Both the position numbers and the translations under genes were made by a program. Below, piece after piece: positions 24,900-37,624 of a stretch of 64,000 bases of DNA. The notes beneath the pieces were generated by a model. The model was not told the origin of the DNA. It worked only from the letters and a program-made list of their open reading frames with translations, and did not search any database. How positions within the stretch are numbered: the stretch's first letter is position 1; each line of letters begins with the position of its first letter. The stretch is from contig CM065804.1 in the NCBI GenBank assembly GCA_033398695.1, positions 14,369,001 through 14,433,000 of the forward strand, given 5' to 3'. The DNA is from Orobanche coerulescens (Eukaryota > Streptophyta > Magnoliopsida > Lamiales > Orobanchaceae).

Positions 24900-27800
24900 T
24901 TTGATGCCTAAATGGCACTCAATTACAAGTTACCGATACTGTATGCACCTAGAGCCCTTCGAACCTTACTTAGCTTCAACAATATACGAGCAATGGTTTC
25001 CAGATTGAAACCCACCGTGAGAATGGAATAGAGTTTCTTTTATTCTAATGAATGTGGACGTATACGCATTTTAGAATAACGATGAGTCGATCTAGTGGAT
25101 GTACCTCACTATTATTAGGTTTTTAAAATCCTATGTTGTCACCAACAATGTACTTTGGGACATAGACTCATATAGGCTTTGGCACGATAGACTAGGTCAT
25201 CCCGGTCAAGTATGATGATATGTATACTAAAGAACTCGTATTTAACATCATTACTTTTCGAGCTTAAAATATGGCAACAACTCAACATAAAGCACAATGT
25301 TGACGTTAATCGTGTTATGTCATCCAAAGAACCATATGCATATCAAATGCCACCACTTAGTGTTGCAAAGCCTCGCTTTAGCCAAAGTAGGAGCGAGACC
25401 TTCCTATGCTAAAGAAACAAAAGCAAACATTCCATTCTTACGCCGAATATAAGGAGATATTTGTGGATCCACCCACCTACCATTTATGTATTGATGGTTT
25501 TGATGGATTCTCCGACATGTTGGTCACATGTCGCTTCTTCCGTCCACTCAAACCGCCGTAACTTCCAAAATTATTTATAAGGACTCACCCCCTTATCACA
25601 TCTAAAGGACTCGATGATGTTGGAGAGTTCACATCAAAAAGTACTTGATGTTTATCGCATGATAGAGATCAATGAATAATAGTATCTCGTCCCATGTGCA
25701 TATGCAAACGATCTCACATAAACCACCGTCGAAAGAATATGTATGGTGATTATGCCATTGGTTATGCGCACCAATTTGCATATTTTGCCTCGAATTATGC
25801 AATATCGCATGCAACTTTACTTAAATCGCTCATTCTTAGACCTTTGCTAACCAATTAGTTTATGCGTACTCTTGGTAAATCGATAGCCCGATTTTTATAT
25901 TTTGGACCCAGACGGACTTGAGTGCCAATTGCGCATAATTGGTTACGCATTATATGTGCCTTCGTGCCCCAACGCATTGGTCTTTAGATACGATTAAGTA
26001 TTCACGTTGGATAAGAATCTCCAGACGTTTATCCGCTATTTAGAACCTTCACAGTGATCTTTTTACCGCACGATTTGCGGATTGTCACTTTAATGAGACA
26101 ACCTTCCCGTCGTTAGGGGGAGGAGAGAAAATGTAATTTCTCGGGGAACGACAAGAATTGTCGTGGTGTGTCCCCACTTTGTCTCATTATGATCCCCGAA
26201 ATTCACAATGTTACCGTGAAGCATAAAGAACACTCGATCTTCAGGATGTAGCAGATTCGATGCCTGATGCATTAACTGATATCGTAGAAGTCCCCTCCAA
26301 GGGGCACATCACCAATGAACCGGGTGATGCAACCGCACTTGGTGGAAGTGTGGTTGAGGCCGTGGCTTCCTGCGAAGGAAGGGGTGGAAGCCACATGGTT
26401 TGACTAAATACTCACCCAAGTAAGAGGTAGAGTATGGCACTTCACATGTTAACCATCAATGAACTCGTTTCATGAGATCATGCTTGATTTTATTATGTCC
26501 ATGAATCATGACGAGGGGGACGCCCGGAAGATATGATTCAGAAAATCAAGAATCTCGATGAAATTATGAGGGTGTGGCCTGATCAACCACCCACTTTGAT
26601 GACATGTCATGAATCATAAAGTACGATGATGTCAAACCTCGCTCGGTTGGATGAAATCAACATAGAGCTGATTGGCCTATAAGAAAACATTCCGTAGAAC
26701 TAGATTCTCCGACAAAGAGACAAGTATTTCGTGTAGGTAGTGCTAACCTAACCAAGTGTAAAGCCCAAGGACATAATCGAACCTTTGTCGTAAATCATAG
26801 TGAGAATAATAGAGTCCTAATGTACAAGGTTCACGAAGTAATGCTTCTCACAATGCCCTGGAATTGATTACGAGGAAATGTACTCCCACGTTTACGTATC
26901 CGCTATTTGATTAGCATAATAATTTCCGAGGGACCTGAAATGCACCAATAGATGTGGTTACTACGTATCTCTATGGGGATCTAGATACGGAGATATATAC
27001 GGAAGTGCCCTATGGCATTTCATTACCCAAATCAAGTGACTCTAGACCACGTAGTGCGATGCAATTTGATTGAAACGCTCAACTTTACGGTTTTGAAGCA
27101 ATCCATAAGGATGTGGTATAACCGTCTAAGTGACTACTTGATTGGGAAGGGATATAAGAACGATGAAATGTGTCCCCGCGTCTTCACAAATAAGATCCGG
27201 ATTCACATCGCAATGTATGTCGATGACATGAACATAATCGGTCTTGATGAAATAAGAGAAACCACGAATACTTGAAAATTGAGTTTGAGATGAAAGATCT
27301 TGGGAAAACTCGCTCACGAGGCATTGACATAGACATCGAGTTTGTGGAATTCTTTCCACCGGCCTACCTATGTCCGTAAGATTCTCAAGTACTTTAATAC
27401 GGACAAGGTAAACCCGACTAGCATCCCATGATAGGTCGAACATTCGATGCAAATGAAAGATCCATTTCGCTTAAAGAAAAGTGACGAAGAGCTTTGGGAG
27501 CTGAAATTCTACATGAGTGTAATAGCGCATTATTGTACTTAGCTCAATGTACACGACCCGATATCACTCCTCGCTTAACTCTCCGACTAGATTTAGTTCA
27601 AGATCGACGCAACATCAATGGAATGGTATCAAGAATATCTTCCGATACTTAAAAGAAACCATTGACTTGGGACTATTCTTTCCCTACAAGGTGCAAAGGA
27701 AGTCGCATTTAAAAGGCAAATGCTAAAGTAAATGTCAGTGCCAAGCAACTACCACAAAGTATGTGTTGGTATGAATTGCTTATGTCTTGAAATCGACTAT

Positions 27801-27950
27801 GCAAACCCCTTTTGGCTACCTTCTCGAATCACGACAAGATTATTGCTTTGCATGAATCAATCCGTGAGTGTACATGATTAAGAACTATCATTCTACACGT
27901 GTGAGGAACTAGCGGTTGGCACGCCACCGATGAGCATACTTACATTTATG
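24900..27950 (+). pseudogene. Copia 2 integrase-RT-RNase H remnant
   Basis: Integrase traces lie at 25160-25850. The linker before RT at 26080-26200 contains HFNET, FPSLGG and SPLCLIMIPE. RT at 26960-27300 has YLYGDLDTEIYTEVPYG, then MWYNRLSDYLIGKGYKND, and the catalytic box MYVDDMNIIG. DLGKT and further RT/RNase H traces follow to about 27900. The order protease-integrase-RT-RNase H defines copia. Stops and frameshifts are frequent, so no polyprotein can be made from this copy as written. Confidence 0.78.
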
Positions 27951-28009
27951 AACATGATGTAACTTGTAAATCCCCTTGATTGATGGAATGATCATAACGG
28001 GAAATATGT

Positions 28010-28692
28010 GAGATATAACGTAACATACTCACATAGGTTGCACTCTTTTCCTTAGACCAAGGTTTATTTTTCCCACTGGGTTTTATTACTTAGCAAGGTT
28101 TTTAACGAGGCAACGATATATGAATGTAAGCATTAGGGGAGTCAGAGAGTTTTCCAACTTCCGAGATTGATGTAAAGATCACAAGGAAATGGTGATTTAT
28201 AAAGAAACTTAATCACATGTGTTGTACTCTTTTCTTTGACCAAGGTTCATTTTCTCCCATTGGGTTTTGTTACTTGGCGAAGTTTTTAATGAGGCAAACG
28301 ACACATGCACAAGTTTTTCAAAGTATCCTTGATTGATGTACAAATCAGGGGAAGATGTAGACTTGAGGGGGAGTCTTACATCCACAACGTACGTTATACT
28401 CTTTTCCTTCCAAGGAACATTTTTCCCACAGGTTTTTATCACTTGGAAAGGTTTTTAACGAGGTAACAAGATGTACAATTTAGGGATCGATGGAATGTTC
28501 ACCTTAATAGCGCTATGATCAAATGTAAAGATCATATGAGAGGATAGATTCAAAGGATGAAGTCTAAACTTGATGTGTCTAGATGTCAGACTCTTTTCCC
28601 TACGATCAAGACATTTTTCCCACTGGGTTTTTGCTTGACGAGGTTTTAACGAGGCAACATGACATGCGGTTGTAGACTAGGCACAAGGGGAG
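28010..28692 (+). repeat. Four imperfect repeats before the right LTR of copia 2
   Basis: Units start near 28037, 28216, 28390 and 28581. Each contains ACTCTTTTCC, a TTTTTCCCACTGGGTTTT-like core and AAGGTTTTTAACGAGG. Spacing is 175-190 bp. The core CCCACTGGG is a short inverted repeat. Such repeats next to the polypurine tract are common in this copia group. The purine tract GCACAAGGGGAG closes the block. Confidence 0.85.
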
Positions 28693-28865
28693 TGTTAAAG
28701 GAATAATACCTATCAGGTGCCTAAGTCTCGTTAGTTTATAGGCTTTCCTAGATAGATTTGGCCGAGGCCTGCTTGTATGTACTTCACCCTATTTAAGGGA
28801 TCTCAATGATGGAATAATACAACACTTTGCCCTACTTTCTTGTCTCGAGTTATTTTCCTTCAACA
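28693..28865 (+). repeat. Right LTR of copia 2
   Basis: 173 bp, TGTTAAAGG to TTCAACA, directly after the purine tract and before the second CCATC. A TATA-like CTATTTAAGG lies at about 28790-28799. Confidence 0.9.
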
Positions 28866-28870
28866 CCATC

Positions 28871-30054
28871 CAAATTTTAGCATTTACTGTTAGTCAGTTA
28901 GTCGCAATGATTAAGTTAGCTATTTTGACTATCTGCTTAAATTAGTCAGATCGACTAGTGGTTTGAATTAGCGCTTGTATAAAAGTACTAGATGTCACGC
29001 AAAATGTTAAATATTTTATTATATTAATAATATGTGATCGAATTTCAATAATATTATTAAATTATTATAAAATATACATGAATCAGTACACACACATATA
29101 CATATACTATTATTTAATTTAATTTCATTTATAAACTCTTATCATGTGATCTAAGGGCACATGATAGGAAAACCGTAAATTAATTAAGCACCGGCATTTA
29201 TTTTTTCATATAGGACAATATGAGTCTTATATCTAATTTTATAAATAAGAAATTAAATTATGTTTATTGTTATCAACTTTCATTATTGCCGACCCCAAAG
29301 AATTTCGGGACTAAGACTCTGATGTTGTTGTTTGTATTATCAACTTTTATTAAAAGTATATAATCGATATTCTTACTAATATAAATTTTTTATATGATTT
29401 GACATCAATGTAATATATTTTACTATTTTATAATCAAAACAAAATAATTCTTAAAAATCAAATAATTGTTAAAAAGCTATGAAAATAAACTAAAAATATA
29501 TTTTTCTTCAATATTCTTATATTTTTATATTGAAATATTTTAATCATCTAAATATATTATAATTATATTTATATTATTTTATATATACTATATGGATGTC
29601 AAATTAAAGAGAACGAAGTAAGAATTAATTTGATACATTTTTTTCAAAATTAAAATTGATACATAAAAGTTATAATTGTTTAAACTATTAGCTTAAAAAT
29701 AAAAAGAATAAAATGAGAGAAAGTTTTTAATTGGTAGATAGTATATAATGGAATAACCTCATAACCCCCTCCCAAAGTAAACGTCTATTTTTTTAAGATT
29801 TTTAAAAAGAGGATTAATATGGAGATGACACATATTTCCTTAGATTTTTTTGCGACTCTCTTTTAATATTAAGTATAGATTTGGTAATAATCAATAGCGC
29901 TAGCTATTTAAATACGTAAAATGACTAATAAGGACATTAATGTATATTATTATTTAAAGTTAATAATTGTTAAAATAATAAATAATAAAAATAAATATTT
30001 ACGTGCAAAAAAGTATATATATATATATATGCATAATTTTTAATGAAAAATTTA
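28871..30054. other. AT-rich intergenic sequence
   Basis: Strongly AT-rich, without genes. It holds a LINE/SINE-like tail at 29286-29335 and a TA run at 30015-30030. Confidence 0.6.
29286..29335 (+). mobile_element. 3' tail of a LINE or SINE
   Basis: TGCCGACCCCAAAG, then TTCGGGACTAAGACTCTGAT and GTTGTTGTTTG. This matches the common plant non-LTR tail with CCGACCCC, GGGA(T/C)AAGGCT and a GTTGTTGTT end. The upstream body is not recognisable. Confidence 0.6.
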
Positions 30055-30059
30055 AAATT

Positions 30060-30293
30060 TGTTCCGAATTATTATTCCCGTGATATGTCTTACCTAATAC
30101 CGATTGTAGATACATAGATGGAAGTTTCTAGATCCTTCTAGAGGTAGTAGGATCCTATTAGATGTCTTACCTTATCTAGGAATCCTATGTATGGAAGGAC
30201 TCTCATTGTAATGCCTATATAAAGGCCCCTCTATCGTTGTTATGAATACAATTGATCGACTCTATTTACGCCTTTTTACTTTCTCCCGAAACA
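30060..30293 (+). repeat. Left LTR of copia 3
   Basis: 234 bp. Contains a textbook TATA box (CCTATATAAAGG; TATATAAA at 30216-30223). The copy at 36906-37140 has TATATAA at 37064-37070. The LTRs differ at roughly a dozen sites, so insertion is not very recent. Confidence 0.92.
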
Positions 30294-30654
30294 CGTTATC
30301 GCACGTAGTTCCCAACAGCAAAAATTTTTTTCCCGATTTTCTAAAATCCCAACCGAAAGGAAAAAAATATTCGCTCGATTTCTCAGAAAAAGAAAAAAGA
30401 AAAAAAGATGATTGACCCCGACCGAATCCCTAAATCTACATCGCCGCCATCCCCTTCCCCGCCGTAAACCCCTTAATTTTCCAAAGCTTCTCCTTCCATC
30501 CTTCAATGGCGCTAGAGTCTCCTCGCGCTTCCCACCACCACCGCCATTGTCGCACCAAAATATCGCTTTACACAATCCATATTCAGCCTATACGGATCCC
30601 CAATCTTCAACCACCCCAATACACATTCCTTCGTCTAATCCACCCGCGCCGCCC

Positions 30655-30945
30655 GTCCGACCGCTTCATCCAAGTTCCTTCGTCTTCTCAATCCCAATTC
30701 GTGATTACCGATTTAATCAAAAATAATTTGGTCAAATACATGAAAGTTTGTCTGATCTGCTTCGCGTGGGGCATTCCGTAGTTGTGGAGGGCTTTATCGT
30801 GCCGCTTGATGAGGAAAATAGGAAAATGAGGTAATTACTTTGAGCAAGCAGAGTAAATTTTGGGTTACCAAAAAGGCGAGGAGTTTGAACTGCTATTTTG
30901 TGGCCATTGAGGTTTTGGCAAAGCATGATGAGAAGTATATGGATT
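30655..30945 (+). pseudogene. ccmE: Captured fragment of ccmE (mitochondrial cytochrome c maturation haem chaperone)
   Basis: Three frames together spell the conserved CcmE C-terminal half. 30698 onward gives FVITDLIKNNLVKY. 30745-30831 gives SLSDLLRVGHSVVVEGFIVP then LDEENRKMR. About 30871-30941 gives KARSLNCYFVAIEVLAKHDE then KYM. The LAKHDEKYM block and VVEGF are hallmarks of the family. CcmE binds haem covalently through a His in the mitochondrial intermembrane space and passes it to cytochrome c; that His (in VAKHDE-type motifs) is retained here. The fragment lacks a clear presequence and membrane segment, has at least two frameshifts and ends after KYM in unrelated sequence. It lies inside copia 3, between the left LTR and pol, so it is a transduplicated piece and not the host gene. 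Confidence 0.8.
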
Positions 30946-31316
30946 TGACCATGGATTTTCTGGAAAATGTCATTCGTTCATTGACTTTTGAAAGTACATA
31001 ATTAAGGAGGATTTTTCAGATGACGAATGGAATAAGGAGTATATTTTCATCCAAACAAATTGACGGTATTCGCTTGGAAAGAATCGTGTCTTTATTATAA
31101 GAAGTAGATTTTTACAAGAAAATTTGGAGATTCGACCTCATCCAATACCGAACTCCTGCACCGTCGCGCCCGAGTCCTTTTTCAGATGAATTATCGAGCC
31201 CAGTAGCCCTATCCGGGCGTTTCTCAACTCTCTATATTTTCCTAGTTAATGATTCATTGTTCATTGATTGTACACTTATGAATCTTACCATGTTTATGTT
31301 TTACATGAATATAGGA

Positions 31317-31508
31317 AAATATGTTGTTCATGACAACATGTGCGCTATGGAAAGAAGCCATATTTATTATCCCATTCAAGGATCCAAGTAAATATGGAAC
31401 CGAGTATCCACGCAAATATGTTGTTCATGATGATGTGCATGCTATGGATAAAAGCCAAATTTATTATCCCGTTCAAGGATCAAAATAAATATGGAACCGA
31501 GTACCCGC
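31317..31508 (+). repeat. 96-bp tandem duplication in copia 3
   Basis: AAATATGTTGTTCATGA begins both units (about 31317 and 31413). Both contain GCTATGGA, TTTATTATCCC, TTCAAGGATC and AAATATGGAACCGAGTA. In one frame the unit reads KYVVHDDVHAMDKSQIYYPV. The protein is not recognised. Confidence 0.8.
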
Positions 31509-31509
31509 G

Positions 31510-34500
31510 TAAGATTTTATTAAGTTCCCGTTTTTCAATTCCTCTCGTTTGGGAATTTTTTTGGGGGAATTGGGTATTTGGGTTCTTTATCTCCCACACT
31601 ACTTTGCGGTGGATGAGACTATGAGAGGTGGTATCACTCTCATATGTCGAAGTAAACTGTGTGACGGTCCTGGGGGAGTCACGGATAATTGTTGAAAGTC
31701 GATATTTGTGGTTGTTGCATACACCACGTTTTGGATGCAATTTGACGTCGCCGTTTTGTCGATTTTAAACCAACAATTGAAAAAAAATGAACATTGTCAG
31801 AACGGTAAAGCTATGACTTGTTCATGATTAGTCACGAATTGTGACGCATAAAATGGGACAACATCGATCATGTATATGTCGTGGTTAAAATCAATTTGTG
31901 ACAGATTTGTCACGTTGAATGAGCGACGACCACTTGGTCTTCACCCAATCCCATACTTGGAAAACTCCATCTTTCATCCTATTAAAATAAAATATTGCAT
32001 GTGGGTGTAGTCATGCACCGTCTCCTTGCAATAAGATATATGAAAGAATGTGCGAGTAATTCTCATGAACTTTAACATGTAAAGCAATGGCAGATTGCAG
32101 TAAATACATGAATTCGTTGACCTCGATTATAGTTCGTATGACTATAGGTCCGAATACTTTTCCGAGTATTTGTAAAGGCATGTGCCTTATACATTTGACT
32201 ATGTTTAGTCGATCTTATCGATGGTCAAGACGACTTGGTTATGGTATATTCATTATGTCTCATGGTTCAAAATGCTTAATTATGATGCACCGTGTTGCAT
32301 CCACATAACATGGCTATTATGACGTATACTTGTAAATTGAGAATTAAAATACTTGGTTGATTTGATGCACTTTGGTGGATTTTGTCTACACTTTGATCAT
32401 GACTAGGTGCATCGTCCTTGGTATTTGTTTATGCTTTGAAAGTTCAAACGGAATAAGTGGTTTTTAAACAAAATTTTAGTCAGACTGACATTCCTACTTT
32501 CTCCGCAAGTCTACCAAGTTGGAGTTACCGAAAGGATCATTAGTCGGGATAAGAAATCGAACACCCGGTGCGTTTAAATGCACCTATGGTCACATTGCCA
32601 TGTTTTTGCATCAACACTTATGCTATCGATATGGTCTCAACCTTGTTCTCTCACTAAACTTGGGAAATACTAAACAGCCAATTAAAACATGCACCGTGAT
32701 CTGAGTTTAATTATCTCGTGTGGTGCACAATATATGGATAGAAATATGCGGAAGTCTAGTTTCCGTAAAATCGACCGTCATTCATAGCCTTCCTAACAAG
32801 GGAGTTATCGCTGTTTTAGTGAACAAAGGTCAAGCTGCGCTAATTTTATTTCCAAATGATCAGGTTAACTTTTGTCCCAACCAACTTGGTTGCCATCTTA
32901 AATTTGAAAGTGGTCTTATGACACATATTTTTCAACCTCTTTTTGGCCGAATCTGCCATAGATGATGCAGTTTTTGGTATACGTTGTATGTTAAACTATC
33001 ATCTTTCAAATGTTGAAAAACAGTTTCCTTGGGGAAGCCCAAAATACGCACCCTTATAAGAAGGTCGAGCGTGTGCATGGTAGTGTTACACCATGCTTGT
33101 GTCGTAATTTTGCCCCTTAGGCATATAACCTTGCCATGTTATGCACTCAATATGATAGATCATTTTGATCGTATCTGGTATAAAATCTCTATGTTGTTAG
33201 AGTGTTCGCTATGCTCATGTTTGTAAAATTTTGCAAGCGAAATTGAGTGCGTATTAAGCTATTTTTAAGGAACACGATATTTTTGGATTTTGGTTTATAA
33301 ATCCATTGTGACTATGATGACTAGGTCATCACAATCAATGAGCGGTATGATGCTCAAGTTGTTGAATGCCGAATGGCGTTTTCTAGTCACATATGTTCCA
33401 TAACAATTGAACCATATTATGACTCGATATGCCAAAGTGTATCACTCATAGCATCTCATTGTGATTTGTGAGAATAAAATCTTATGCATCACTTGTATTG
33501 AATATGTGAAAGGAAAAATATTCATGAGTCAATATGGTCTGGCTTGCATCGGTTTGTGCAACCAGAAGATGTATTAGACATTGACACATTTAGGCTTTAA
33601 TAGTCCGGATTTGGACAATTTAATGATCCATATATTGCCATGGACATCATTTTTTCTTTGAACGAAGAAGCTAGTTGGATCAAAGACACCAAAGTACGTT
33701 GGTGGAGTCGTGAGCAGGGCTCAGGACCGATGATGATATTTATGTCATCCGCGTCTTGCTTTCATAAGCATATGTGACGCCAAAGACCCACCGATGATCC
33801 TTCTTAGCCATGTTCATTAATTAAAGCCTATTGTTTGGCACGATTAGGAGATGACACCCTCCTATGCTAAAGAGAATAATGTAACAACTTGCATAAGCAT
33901 GGTGCTGAGTCCCCCCTTTTCACCGAGTCCTTATACATACATGATCATAAGTATTAGCCTGGGTGACTTATGATGCTATGATGGTGTTCACAAATGGCCG
34001 TACTCAAGTGATAACATTTATATGTTATGTTGTTCCTTTGACAATGATTGATAAGTTGATGAAACCCGAGTTTATGGTTGTCCAACTTGCGGACCAGTCA
34101 TTGTAAAGGGCGGTTCACCAACTTTTAGACCAAGTCTTAAAGTGAAATTTTAACAAGTACTTCCTAACATCCAAGGCTACCTTCTCACAAATTTCGGTGC
34201 CATTTGGAGACTTGGAAGGAGGTGAACCACTTAAATGAAGTTTTCACATACCACCAAATGCCCCATCAACCAAACGATGTCATTTCGACCGTATTTTTAA
34301 CTACAAGGTTGATGGTTTTGGAATCATAAACACTGTTTATACATGCTCACGAAATTGTGAGGTGTTTGGGGCTGGTGAAGGGAGTGAACTCTTCAAGAAA
34401 GCACTAGAGGTTCGATAAAACCAATGGCCTATCATTGGTTCAATCGCTTCTTCATGTATGATCCTCGTGGTGTATGGTGGCGGTTTTGTTGAATTCTCAA

Positions 34501-36490
34501 GACCAAGAGCTACGATTATGTAGCATAGGTCAACATGTCATATTCACCTATACCTATCATCATTCAAATGCTTAGTTACAAGTGTAACCATATACATTTT
34601 GTTAATCGATTATGTTAACACCGAAAACCTTTATCGTCCACATGTTCATGTGCCAGTGCGCGCCACAACGCATTATGACGGGTTATAAATGATGAATATG
34701 ACATGCGCTTTCACTCATAGTCCGCTTAAAATATACCTTGGCAGACGATCTCGTAAGTCACTTTGATGAGCCGCCTTCCCGTCGTTAGGGGGAGATGCGA
34801 ACGATCATGTTCGAGTAGAACGACTTGGAATTGTCGTAGTTTGTCCCTACTGTGCCTCACCAAGTTTCCTAAAGTGACGAGATTAAATACATGCTTCAAA
34901 CATGTCTGCAAGGATTATGTCCGGTCATGGACGTTCGTCACCTATAAATGGTGATATGGTAACACCACAAATTGTGGTAGATGGTGTTACTAGGCCGTGG
35001 ATCTCATAGAGTATTGGGATGCCACTTGGTTCGATAAATTCTCTCGCTAAGAATGTATGCGAGCTTGGTACATGAAACTTGATCATATGATCAAATGAAC
35101 TCATCCGTCTCATGTGATTCTGGATTATAGTCATCATTGGGGGACGCCTCAATGAATGCCAATCCATAAAGAGTACTCTATGAATAAAGCCGGTTCATGA
35201 GGACGTGGAATGTGAGTTTAATCGAACCATACTTCGTTGAAAATCTACAACGTTGTAGCCTTAGCCTAAAATGGAAACATATGCGACTCCAGTATAAACA
35301 AAGTGATAGCCCTTTGTTGAAGTGGTGCCGACACTCCAAAGATAAGATCTATCCGTATACTTTGTTAAAACGAGTGATACAAGGAGTTAAACTCACCTCA
35401 TGGCGCGAGGTTTCTCATAAACACACTGGAATCGACTACGATGACACGAAACTTAGTTGTGCTATCGTAATGGATGTTATAGCATCCACTATCTTTTCAG
35501 TTAGATACTTTCCCAAAACTCGACGTGCAGATTGTGGTTAAATCTTATCTTAGTGGGGAACTAAGTTAAGTGATAAAAGGATCTCGTGGTAGATCAGACT
35601 CAAATCAAGTGGCTCCTGACCACGGAGCGCGTCGACAAGTGATTGTCGGGAACACATACTAAGTATATACTTGATTTGGAAGAGATATGAAGCTTTTGCG
35701 TGTAAAACTAAGGGTTTATAGTGATGTACTCTTGTGAGATAAGAGATTCCGCTAAATCCAAAGTTAAGAATGAAAGGATCTTGGGGACACTTGATGATGC
35801 ATATTCATCAATCGGTTTAAGGCAATCTAAGGGACGGTTTCCCTAAGAGACGATAAAGTAATGCCTATATGATTCCCAATGATTAGTCGAAGTCATCATA
35901 AGACTTGGCTCACTTAAGTGATGATGTAGTCTTGAAAAGTACGGTATTATGTACTCATGTTTGAATCGATGTACTCATTCGTAATAATCGGGTAAAGCCA
36001 CTGTGATGATGGCTCAGATGCGCTCACGCAATGTCTGTGATTGAGAAGAAGCTTGAAGCTCGCTCTATCTCGATAAAAAGGACACTTGAAAACTGATACT
36101 CGAATCTGCCCAGAATGTATTGGTCTATCTCCCATATGACCTACAGGGGAGCTCACTTGCTGGAAAATGGTGAAATTGGTGCCATTGGAAAGGTTTGTAT
36201 CTACTTTTCAAGGAAACCAACCATTTGATCACATCCATCATGTTGAGTGACGTATGACTATTGTTGTAAAGTAGGACAGGATATGTCCGGTAATTTGCTA
36301 AGTCAACTTCGATAGAGCTTTGTGATCTGCTCAGGTCGATCTAGGTTACGTACTGTATGTGAATGAAAAGCTATGGGTGTCTAGTTTTTATAAGTTCTTA
36401 CGCTTCGTTGATACCTATTGAATCGAAGAAGTTATGACTGATTTAGTGCATGGAGGTCAAGACTTTAGAAAACTTGATAAGTCTTTAGCG
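31510..36490 (+). pseudogene. Copia 3 gag-pol remnant
   Basis: Highly decayed. The linker before RT at 34760-34900 contains the GCCGCCTTCCCGTCGTTAGG word shared with 26090-26120 of copia 2. The RT start at 35390-35470 has HTGIDYDDTKLS, matching the copia EGIDYxDTFSP motif. RNase H traces follow to about 36450. Gag and integrase could not be placed with confidence. No frame longer than 115 codons survives. Confidence 0.55.
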
Positions 36491-36499
36491 ACTCGCACT

Positions 36500-36905
36500 T
36501 TGGATGTGTCGTGCTCTTTTTGTCCTTAGACCAAGGTTTGTTTTTTCCCATCGGGTTTTGACTTGGTAAGGATTTTAACGAGGCGACCTATGAGAACATC
36601 CATACAATGATGCGTTGTACTTCTGTTCAACTTAGACCAAGAGGTATTTTTCCCACTGGGTTTTTCTTTGGTATAGTTGTGAGGGAAACTTGACATCCGA
36701 CTCCTATGATTTGAGGTACTCATCATGGTGAGTCATTATGTATACATCAGGGGGAGTATACATGACATGTTATGTTGGTGCGTTGCAATCTTTTCCTCAT
36801 CAAGCCTTTATTTTTCCCATTGGGTTTTGTTTTGTCTTGGAATAGGTTTTTACGAAGGCAACATCTTCTGCACCATTGTTGTATTAGTGCTCGACACAGG
36901 GGGAG
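36500..36905 (+). repeat. Imperfect repeats before the right LTR of copia 3
   Basis: Three units near 36506, 36612 and 36778 with TTTTTCCCAYYGGGTTTT cores and, in two units, GGTTTTTACGAAGGCAAC-like ends. They are the counterpart of 28010-28692. The purine tract GGGGGAG ends at 36905. Confidence 0.8.
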
Positions 36906-37140
36906 TGTTCCGGGAATTATTATTCACGTGATGTGTATTACCTAATACTGATTGTAGATACATAGATGGAAGGTTCTAGATCCTTATAGAGGTAGTAGGA
37001 TCCTATTAGATGTCTTACCTTATCTAGAAATCCTATGTATGGAAGGGCTCTCATTGTAATGCCTATATAATGGCCCCTCTATCAGTGTTATGATTACAAT
37101 TGATTGACTCTATTTACGCCTTTTTACTTTCTCCTAAACA
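36906..37140 (+). repeat. Right LTR of copia 3
   Basis: 235 bp, TGTTCCGGG to CCTAAACA; partner of 30060-30293. Confidence 0.92.
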
Positions 37141-37145
37141 AAACT

Positions 37146-37575
37146 TAAATATCAAAACCGGGATAAAATTATATTTTGATAACATTAGTTGCAATCCTCT
37201 AATTGAAAAAGCTCCTCCAAGTAGATTTTTGAGATTAGCGGATCGACCCAATCCCTACCTAAACTGCTAACCACCAAACACTTATATTAGAAGATTCATC
37301 TAGTCAAACCTCTAATTGAGCTCAATCCTCTAATTTCTCTCAAAGCCTCTAACTCCCAAACACCCCATAGCAAAGTGTTCACCTTATTATATATATTTAT
37401 TATATTTATACCGGATTACTAAACACCGCCCTAAATTACTAGTCACTACCCTATAATATTATATTTTTGCCCTTACTTCATATTCAGCAGATTTGTAAAA
37501 TTACCTTCTCACTACTTTTCTCTCTCGACCTACTCTAAAGAAGCCACCACCGCCGCCGCACCGCCGTCCGCCGCC
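37146..37575. other. AT-rich flank, probable left end of the MULE
   Basis: No gene. Repeated CCTCTAA words occur at 37195-37350. The MULE left end probably lies at about 37370-37500, but its terminal repeat was not resolved. 37535-37575 is rich in CCGCCG just before an ATG (37576). Confidence 0.4.
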
Positions 37576-37624
37576 ATGTCTGGAAAAGGAAAAGCTCCGT
37601 AATTTTTTTGGGTTTCGCTACTTT

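Larger units (their letters stand above)
22051..28865 (+). mobile_element. Ty1/copia element (copia 2), complete ends
   Basis: Bounded by short LTRs (22051-22209 and 28693-28865) and a perfect 5-bp target duplication CCATC (22046-22050 and 28866-28870). A primer-site region follows the left LTR (ATTATCAAGCACG), and a purine tract GCACAAGGGGAG precedes the right LTR. Gag, integrase, RT and RNase H remnants occur in copia order on the plus strand, all with frameshifts and stops. It is about 6.8 kb and a sibling of the element at 30060-37140. Between primer site and gag is an unusual GC-rich leader (22260-22960). Confidence 0.9.
30060..37140 (+). mobile_element. Ty1/copia element (copia 3), complete ends, carrying a ccmE piece
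   Basis: LTRs 30060-30293 and 36906-37140 (TGTTCC to AACA) flank about 6.6 kb. Target flanks AAATT (30055-30059) and AAACT (37141-37145) differ by one base. The primer-site region starts CGTTATCGCACG after the left LTR. The right LTR is preceded by a GGGGGAG purine tract. A ccmE-derived segment lies in the 5' leader, followed by a 96-bp duplication and decayed pol. It shares with copia 2 the leader words GTATATTTTCATCCAAACAA and ATTGAC, the linker FPSLGG region and the pre-LTR repeats, so the two are siblings. Confidence 0.88.

Noticed and set aside
34726..34954. Frames of 61-63 codons on both strands in copia 3
   Set aside because: They are chance frames over the pre-RT linker; only the FPSLGG-type region shared with copia 2 is meaningful.
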